The notes beneath the pieces were generated by a model, which saw only the letters and a program-made list of their open reading frames with translations, was not told the origin of the DNA and searched no databases. A stretch of 8,526 nucleotides of DNA from assembly GCA_030836965.1 (NCBI GenBank), contig JAUPLM010000284.1, positions 1-8,526 on the forward strand, given 5' to 3'. Each line of letters begins with the position of its first letter. Within the stretch, counting starts at the first letter, position 1. The position numbers were made by a program, and so were the translations under genes. This DNA is from Thermodesulfobacteriota bacterium. GTDB lineage: Bacteria; Desulfobacterota; Desulfobacteria; Desulfobacterales; RPRI01. Positions 4,301 to 8,526 of this stretch are shown one piece after another.

Positions 4301-5791
4301 ATGAACAGGATACTTATCGGCAGGGGTGAACAACCTGTTCACCTGCTTACCGAGTATGGAAACCGTCATGGCCTGATCGCAGGGGCAACAGGCACGGGCA
4401 AGAGCGTATCGCTGCTCGTGCTGGCGGAGGGCTTTTCCCGCCTGGGTGTGCCTGTGTTCATGGCTGATGTCAAAGGGGATATCGCAGGCTTGTCGCAGCC
4501 CGGTACAGCCACAGATAAGATAAAAGCGCGCGTCGGGCAGATCGGCATCGAGGGTTACACAAACGAAGCAAGCCCTGTTTTGTTCTGGGATCTCTACGGC
4601 AAATCTGGCCATCCGGTACGCACAACAGTAAGTGAAATCGGCCCCGGCCTGCTTGGCCGAATCCTCGAACTAAACGATGTCCAGACCGGAACTTTAGAGA
4701 TCGCGTTCAAGCTGGCGGACGACGAAGGGCTGTTGCTGCTTGACTTCGACGATCTGCGGGCGCTTCTCGAATTTACAGCTTCAAACCGCAAGAAAATATC
4801 ATCCGAATATGGCCTGGTCAGCACACAATCCGTGGCCGCGATACAGCGTTCTTTACTGTCACTCGAACGTGAAGGCGGAAAAGCCCTGTTCGGAGAGCCG
4901 GCACTGGAGCTGGGAGATCTGATGCGTACAGATTTAAGCGGGCGGGGCATAATCAGCATCCTTGCCGCAGACCAGCTTATTTTAAAACCCCGCCTCTATT
5001 CGAGCTTTCTGTTGTGGCTCCTGTCGGAATTGTTTGAAAACCTGCCCGAAGTGGGAGATCTCGATAAGCCAAAGCTTGTGTTTTTTTTCGATGAAGCACA
5101 TCTGCTGTTTGATGACGCGCCTCCGGCGCTAAAGCAGAAGGTGGAGCAGGTTGTGCGGATAATCAGGTCCAAGGGTGTGGGCGTCTATTTCTGCTCACAG
5201 TTTCCGGACGATATCCCTGACGAAATCCTCGGTCAGCTTGGAAACCGCATCCAGCACGCACTGCGCGCCTATACACCACGTGATCAGAAGGCGGTGCGCA
5301 CCGCCGCGGAAACTTTCGTTTCCAACAGCAGGATTGACGTGGCCGAGACAATTTCAAAAATGGGGGTCGGCGAAGCTCTTGTATCCACCCTTCAGGAGAA
5401 AGGCGTGCCGATGCCTGTGGAACATGCTGTAATATGTCCGCCGCGATGCCGGATGGGAGCTATCACGCAGGAGGAACGCGCGGCTGTCCGGTCACGCAGC
5501 CCGGTGGGTATAAAGTATGACTCGCCGGTGAACCGTGAATCGGCGTATGAAATCTTAGGCAGGCGGGCTGTGCCCGAAGAGGCACCCGATAACCGCTTGA
5601 AAAAAACTCCGGAAGATCAGCCAGCCGGAAGCAAAGGAGTTCTGAAAGATTTTCTGCTGGGCACAAGCAGGCGCCAGGGCATGGTGGAAACCATGGCTAA
5701 GCAGGCGGCACGCACGGTCGGAAGCCAGATAGGCCGGCAGATACTGCGCGGAGTTCTTGGCGGTATATTCGGAGGATCGAAGCGCCGTTGA
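4301..5791 (+). CDS. HerA/YjgR-like P-loop ATPase (DUF853, helicase HerA-like C-terminal)
   Basis: The 496-residue protein has a Walker A motif GATGTGKS (28-35) right after a short N-terminal strand region, MADVKGDIAGLSQPG (54-68), and a Walker B motif LVFFFDEAHLLF (259-270). The sensor-like segment GVYFCSQFPDDIPDEILGQL (294-313) and NRIQHALRA (315-323), with a candidate arginine finger, follow. This is the layout of the YjgR group of the FtsK/HerA superfamily, probably a hexameric ATPase; the cellular role of YjgR proteins is not settled. The C-terminus (about 460-496) is Gly/Arg/Lys-rich and ends GGIFGGSKRR, as in other members. The ATG at 4301 was chosen because AAGGAG (4288-4293) lies 7 nt upstream; a start 57 bp earlier has no RBS and overlaps the promoter. 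The gene is visibly richer in G and C than its left neighbours. It stands alone and converges on the RND gene. Confidence 0.92.
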   Translation: MNRILIGRGEQPVHLLTEYGNRHGLIAGATGTGKSVSLLVLAEGFSRLGVPVFMADVKGDIAGLSQPGTATDKIKARVGQIGIEGYTNEASPVLFWDLYGKSGHPVRTTVSEIGPGLLGRILELNDVQTGTLEIAFKLADDEGLLLLDFDDLRALLEFTASNRKKISSEYGLVSTQSVAAIQRSLLSLEREGGKALFGEPALELGDLMRTDLSGRGIISILAADQLILKPRLYSSFLLWLLSELFENLPEVGDLDKPKLVFFFDEAHLLFDDAPPALKQKVEQVVRIIRSKGVGVYFCSQFPDDIPDEILGQLGNRIQHALRAYTPRDQKAVRTAAETFVSNSRIDVAETISKMGVGEALVSTLQEKGVPMPVEHAVICPPRCRMGAITQEERAAVRSRSPVGIKYDSPVNRESAYEILGRRAVPEEAPDNRLKKTPEDQPAGSKGVLKDFLLGTSRRQGMVETMAKQAARTVGSQIGRQILRGVLGGIFGGSKRR

Positions 5792-5802
5792 CATGAATTC
5801 TG

Positions 5803-5822
5803 TCAATAAACTGAATTATTGA
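5803..5822. terminator. Weak hairpin between convergent genes, possible bidirectional terminator
   Basis: TCAATAA (5803-5809) and TTATTGA (5816-5822) are perfect inverted 7-bp arms around a 6-nt loop. They lie in the 64-bp gap between the stops of the ATPase gene (5791) and the RND gene (5856). The stem is AT-rich and has no clean T tract on either side, so termination here is only a suggestion from position. Confidence 0.25.
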
Positions 5823-5855
5823 AGGGATAAGCTCGAAAATAATTTCAAAAACCTT

Positions 5856-8526
5856 TTAATAGTTGTCCATCACATCGGTATCATCCGTATTAGAAGCATT
5901 CTTTTTTTTCATGGTGTGCCCGGATTCCCAACGCTTATCGAGATAATACAAAACGGGAACGGTCATGCGGGAAAAAAGCAGGGATGCCACTTCGCCTGCC
6001 ATCAGCGATATCGCAAGTCCCTGGAAAATAGGATCAAAAAGTATGACGGAAGCGCCGACCACTACGGCCGCCGCCGTCAGCATCATTGGTCTGAACCTTA
6101 TGGCGCCCGCGTCAATCACGGCAAGATCAAGCGGCATTCCCTGCGAAAGGCGAAGTTCGATGAAATCAACCAGAATTATAGAGTTCCTTACCACGATCCC
6201 GGCTCCTGCTATAAAACCTATCATGGAGGTCGCTGTAAAAAATGCTCCCATCAGCCAGTGCGCCGGCAGAATCCCGATCAGGGAAAAAGGTATGGCGGCC
6301 ATGATCACCAGAGGAGTTGAAAATGACTGGAACCATCCTACCACGAGCACGAATATCAGTATGAGTACTACCCCGAAAGCTATCCCCAGATCCCGGAAAA
6401 CTTCATACGTTATGTGCCATTCGCCATCCCATTTCATTGAAAAACGGCGGTCGCTGTCAGGAAGCGCCGAGGTATGCTGGACTATTTTGTAGCCTTCGGG
6501 AAGAGACAAAGCCTCTATCTTTTTTTTCATTTCGAGTATCGCATAAACCGGACTTTCCTTTTCGCCCGCAACATCTCCGGTTACATATACTACCGGCATC
6601 AGGTTTTTATGGTATATGCTCTTGTCTATACCGGTTTCAGATGCCCTGACAAGACTTGAAACGGATATGAGGCGTCCGTCAGGCTGTGAAATTTTTATTG
6701 CTTCAAGGCGCTCGATTCCGGCCCTCTCAGAAAGGGGCAGTTTAAGCAGTATGGGAACATCTTCTCTTTCGCGGGGCTGGTGAAGGAGGCCGGCCGGCCG
6801 CCCGGAAAGCGACATTTCCATGGCTTTTGATACCTGATCCGCGCTGATGCCGTGAAGAGCCGCTTTTTCCTTGTCAATAACAAGATTTAACCTTGGCTGT
6901 TCTTCTTCCATGTACCAGTCGACGTCGACAACACCGGGGGTTTCGTCAAAAATAGCCTTGATTTCTCCTGCTATATAGCGCTGCCTGTTGTAGTCGGGAC
7001 CGTAAATTTCTGCCACAAGAGTTGAAAGCACAGGAGGCCCGGGAGGGACTTCGGCGATTTTGATCGAGGCATTATATTTTTCCGCTATCTTCTGCAAAGG
7101 TGGCCGGACGCGCTTTGCAATGTCATGGCTCTGGTCTTTTCTCCGCCCTTTTTCAACGAGGTTTACCTGTATATCGGCCACATTCGGCCCTTTGCGCAGA
7201 AAGTAGTGGCGCACAAGTCCGTTGAAATTGAAAGGTCCTGCCGTGCCGGCGTAGATTTCATAATCAACTACCTCGTTGACGGTTTTTATATACTCTCCCA
7301 TTTCGAGGGCGGCGGAGAGCGTGTTTTCAAGGGTCGAATGTTCCGGCATATCGATTATTACCTGAAATTCACTCTTATTGTCGAAAGGGAGCATCTTGAC
7401 CTGGACTTTTTTGATAAATACAAGACCCAGGGAAATAAGAAGAAGTACCGATACCATTATTAGAAAAGCGGAACGCCGGAAGGGGTTATGTATGAGCGAA
7501 GCCATGACCCGGCGGTAAAGGAGCGTGCTCCATCCCTCTTTCTCGTGTCCGTGGCTTTTCTTTCCGCTTTCCCTGATAAGCTTCATGGAAGCCCACGGAG
7601 TTACGACAAAAGCCACAATAAGCGAAAAGACCATTGCCGCTGAAGCGCCGACAGGGATGGGACGCATGTAGGGGCCCATCAGGCCACCAACGAATGCCAT
7701 TGGAAGTATGGCGGCAATAACCGTCATCGTCGCGAGAATGGTCGGGTTTCCAACCTCGTCAACCGCTTCGATCGTGACCTTTACTTTCGGGCGCTTCTCA
7801 TTTTCCGGGAGCCTTAAATGGCGCACGATATTTTCAACAATAACTATTGCGTCGTCAACCAGTATTCCGATTGAAAATATAAGAGCGAAAAGAGTGATGC
7901 GGTTAAGGGTGTAACCGTAAAGAAAAAATACGGAAAGGGTCAGGGCAAGTGTAACGGGTATTGCAAGAGCGACTATCCCCGATTCACGGCGGCCGAGCGT
8001 GAACCAGATGAGTATTGAAACCGATATTATCGCAATCATCATGTGCAAAAGAAGTTCATCCGACTTTTCTTTCGCCGTTTCACCGTAATGCCTTGTAACG
8101 GTCATATTTATATCGCCGGGGATTACGGTGCTCCTGGCATCTTCAATTCTCGCGAGTATCCTGTTTGCTACCGTTATGGCATTCGTGCCTTTTCTTTTTG
8201 CTATCGTAAGGGTGACGGCCGGGGATGCGCCCTTTGAAAGGTCATTAGCCTTAATATTCTTCTCTTCCGCTGCTGGACCTGCTCCGAAAAAAACATACTG
8301 GTCCGGTTCGGCGGGTCCGTCTGAAATAACTGCTACATCGCGAAGGTAAACAGGCCTTCCTTCATGAACGGATATAACAACGTTTTTAACGTCTTCGGCA
8401 TCACGCAGGAAACCGCCCGTATGCACTATGGTCTGGCCTTCCTGCGAGGGAAAAGATCCGGCATCGGATTCCCTGTTTGCAGCGCATACCATCGAAAAAA
8501 CGCGTTCGGAATCCAGGCCGAAAGAA
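5856..8526 (-). CDS. RND family efflux permease, 5' end beyond the right edge
   Basis: About 889 residues are visible of a protein that is normally about 1,000-1,100 residues long. The frame stays open to the right edge (GLDSERVFS precedes the Met codon at 8490-8492), so that Met is internal and the N-terminal helix and first porter subdomain are missing. Eleven of the expected twelve membrane helices can be picked out. TM4 carries the proton-relay pair in [14 protein letters not shown] (D213 and D214 from the Met at 8492), a second large porter region follows TM7, and TM10 reads [17 protein letters not shown] permeases work as inner-membrane trimers with a periplasmic adaptor and outer-membrane channel, exporting drugs, metals or lipophiles by proton antiport. 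The adaptor gene is presumably upstream, outside the window. The DD pair favours the HAE-like over the classical metal CzcA branch. The last 20 or so residues are polar and probably cytoplasmic. Confidence 0.93.
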   Translation of the reverse strand, partial: SFGLDSERVFSMVCAANRESDAGSFPSQEGQTIVHTGGFLRDAEDVKNVVISVHEGRPVYLRDVAVISDGPAEPDQYVFFGAGPAAEEKNIKANDLSKGASPAVTLTIAKRKGTNAITVANRILARIEDARSTVIPGDINMTVTRHYGETAKEKSDELLLHMMIAIISVSILIWFTLGRRESGIVALAIPVTLALTLSVFFLYGYTLNRITLFALIFSIGILVDDAIVIVENIVRHLRLPENEKRPKVKVTIEAVDEVGNPTILATMTVIAAILPMAFVGGLMGPYMRPIPVGASAAMVFSLIVAFVVTPWASMKLIRESGKKSHGHEKEGWSTLLYRRVMASLIHNPFRRSAFLIMVSVLLLISLGLVFIKKVQVKMLPFDNKSEFQVIIDMPEHSTLENTLSAALEMGEYIKTVNEVVDYEIYAGTAGPFNFNGLVRHYFLRKGPNVADIQVNLVEKGRRKDQSHDIAKRVRPPLQKIAEKYNASIKIAEVPPGPPVLSTLVAEIYGPDYNRQRYIAGEIKAIFDETPGVVDVDWYMEEEQPRLNLVIDKEKAALHGISADQVSKAMEMSLSGRPAGLLHQPREREDVPILLKLPLSERAGIERLEAIKISQPDGRLISVSSLVRASETGIDKSIYHKNLMPVVYVTGDVAGEKESPVYAILEMKKKIEALSLPEGYKIVQHTSALPDSDRRFSMKWDGEWHITYEVFRDLGIAFGVVLILIFVLVVGWFQSFSTPLVIMAAIPFSLIGILPAHWLMGAFFTATSMIGFIAGAGIVVRNSIILVDFIELRLSQGMPLDLAVIDAGAIRFRPMMLTAAAVVVGASVILFDPIFQGLAISLMAGEVASLLFSRMTVPVLYYLDKRWESGHTMKKKNASNTDDTDVMDNY

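Noticed and set aside
5965..6492. 175-codon plus-strand reading frame within the RND gene
   Set aside because: It is antisense to a strongly conserved permease region and has no recognisable motifs.
8490..8492. Met codon as the true start of the RND permease
   Set aside because: The frame remains open to the window edge with family-like sequence, and the first helix and porter subdomain would be missing.

Overview
The window looks like chromosomal DNA of an anaerobic, probably sulfate- or metal-reducing bacterium of the Desulfobacterota (old Deltaproteobacteria). This rests on the mix of genes: the start of a pyruvate phosphate dikinase, a stand-alone pyruvate-kinase C-terminal-domain protein, a superoxide-reductase/desulfoferrodoxin-like protein, a nitroreductase, a HerA/YjgR-type ATPase and an RND pump. 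It also rests on the inverted-repeat-bounded non-coding elements. The taxonomic call is an inference; no rRNA or other marker is present.

Left part (1-1242, minus strand). A PK_C-like protein gene (625-1173, own sigma70-like promoter and strong RBS) is followed after 3 bp by a double zinc-ribbon protein gene (301-621). Next comes a 195-bp self-complementary element (A, 90-284), and then the first 16 codons of a pyruvate phosphate dikinase gene that leaves the window at the left edge.

Middle left (1242-1905). Two related direct repeats, B (1242-1413) and C (1666-1819), tightly enclose one 78-codon gene of unknown function. The RBS starts 7 bp after B, and the stop codon is the first three bases of C. 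An 87-bp spacer with a stem-loop follows, then a GTG-started amidohydrolase-2 family gene (1906-2769).

Middle (2773-4300). A minus-strand cluster of three genes converges on the amidohydrolase with 3 bp between stops. In transcription order it encodes an exported superoxide-reductase-like protein (3659-4033), a small three-helix membrane protein with haem-ligand-like histidines (3402-3662, ATGA overlap), and a nitroreductase (2773-3345). A recognisable promoter lies upstream (4131-4159). The exported protein keeps the Cys and three of the four His iron ligands of superoxide reductases but has Ala where the first His should be. The cluster reads as a membrane-tethered redox module and is the best candidate here for an undescribed system.

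Right part (4212-8526). A divergent plus-strand gene encodes a complete HerA/YjgR-like P-loop ATPase (4301-5791) with its own promoter and a nearby palindrome. It converges across 64 bp on a large minus-strand RND efflux permease gene (5856-8526), whose N-terminus lies beyond the right edge. No tRNA, rRNA, CRISPR array, transposase or integrase was seen.
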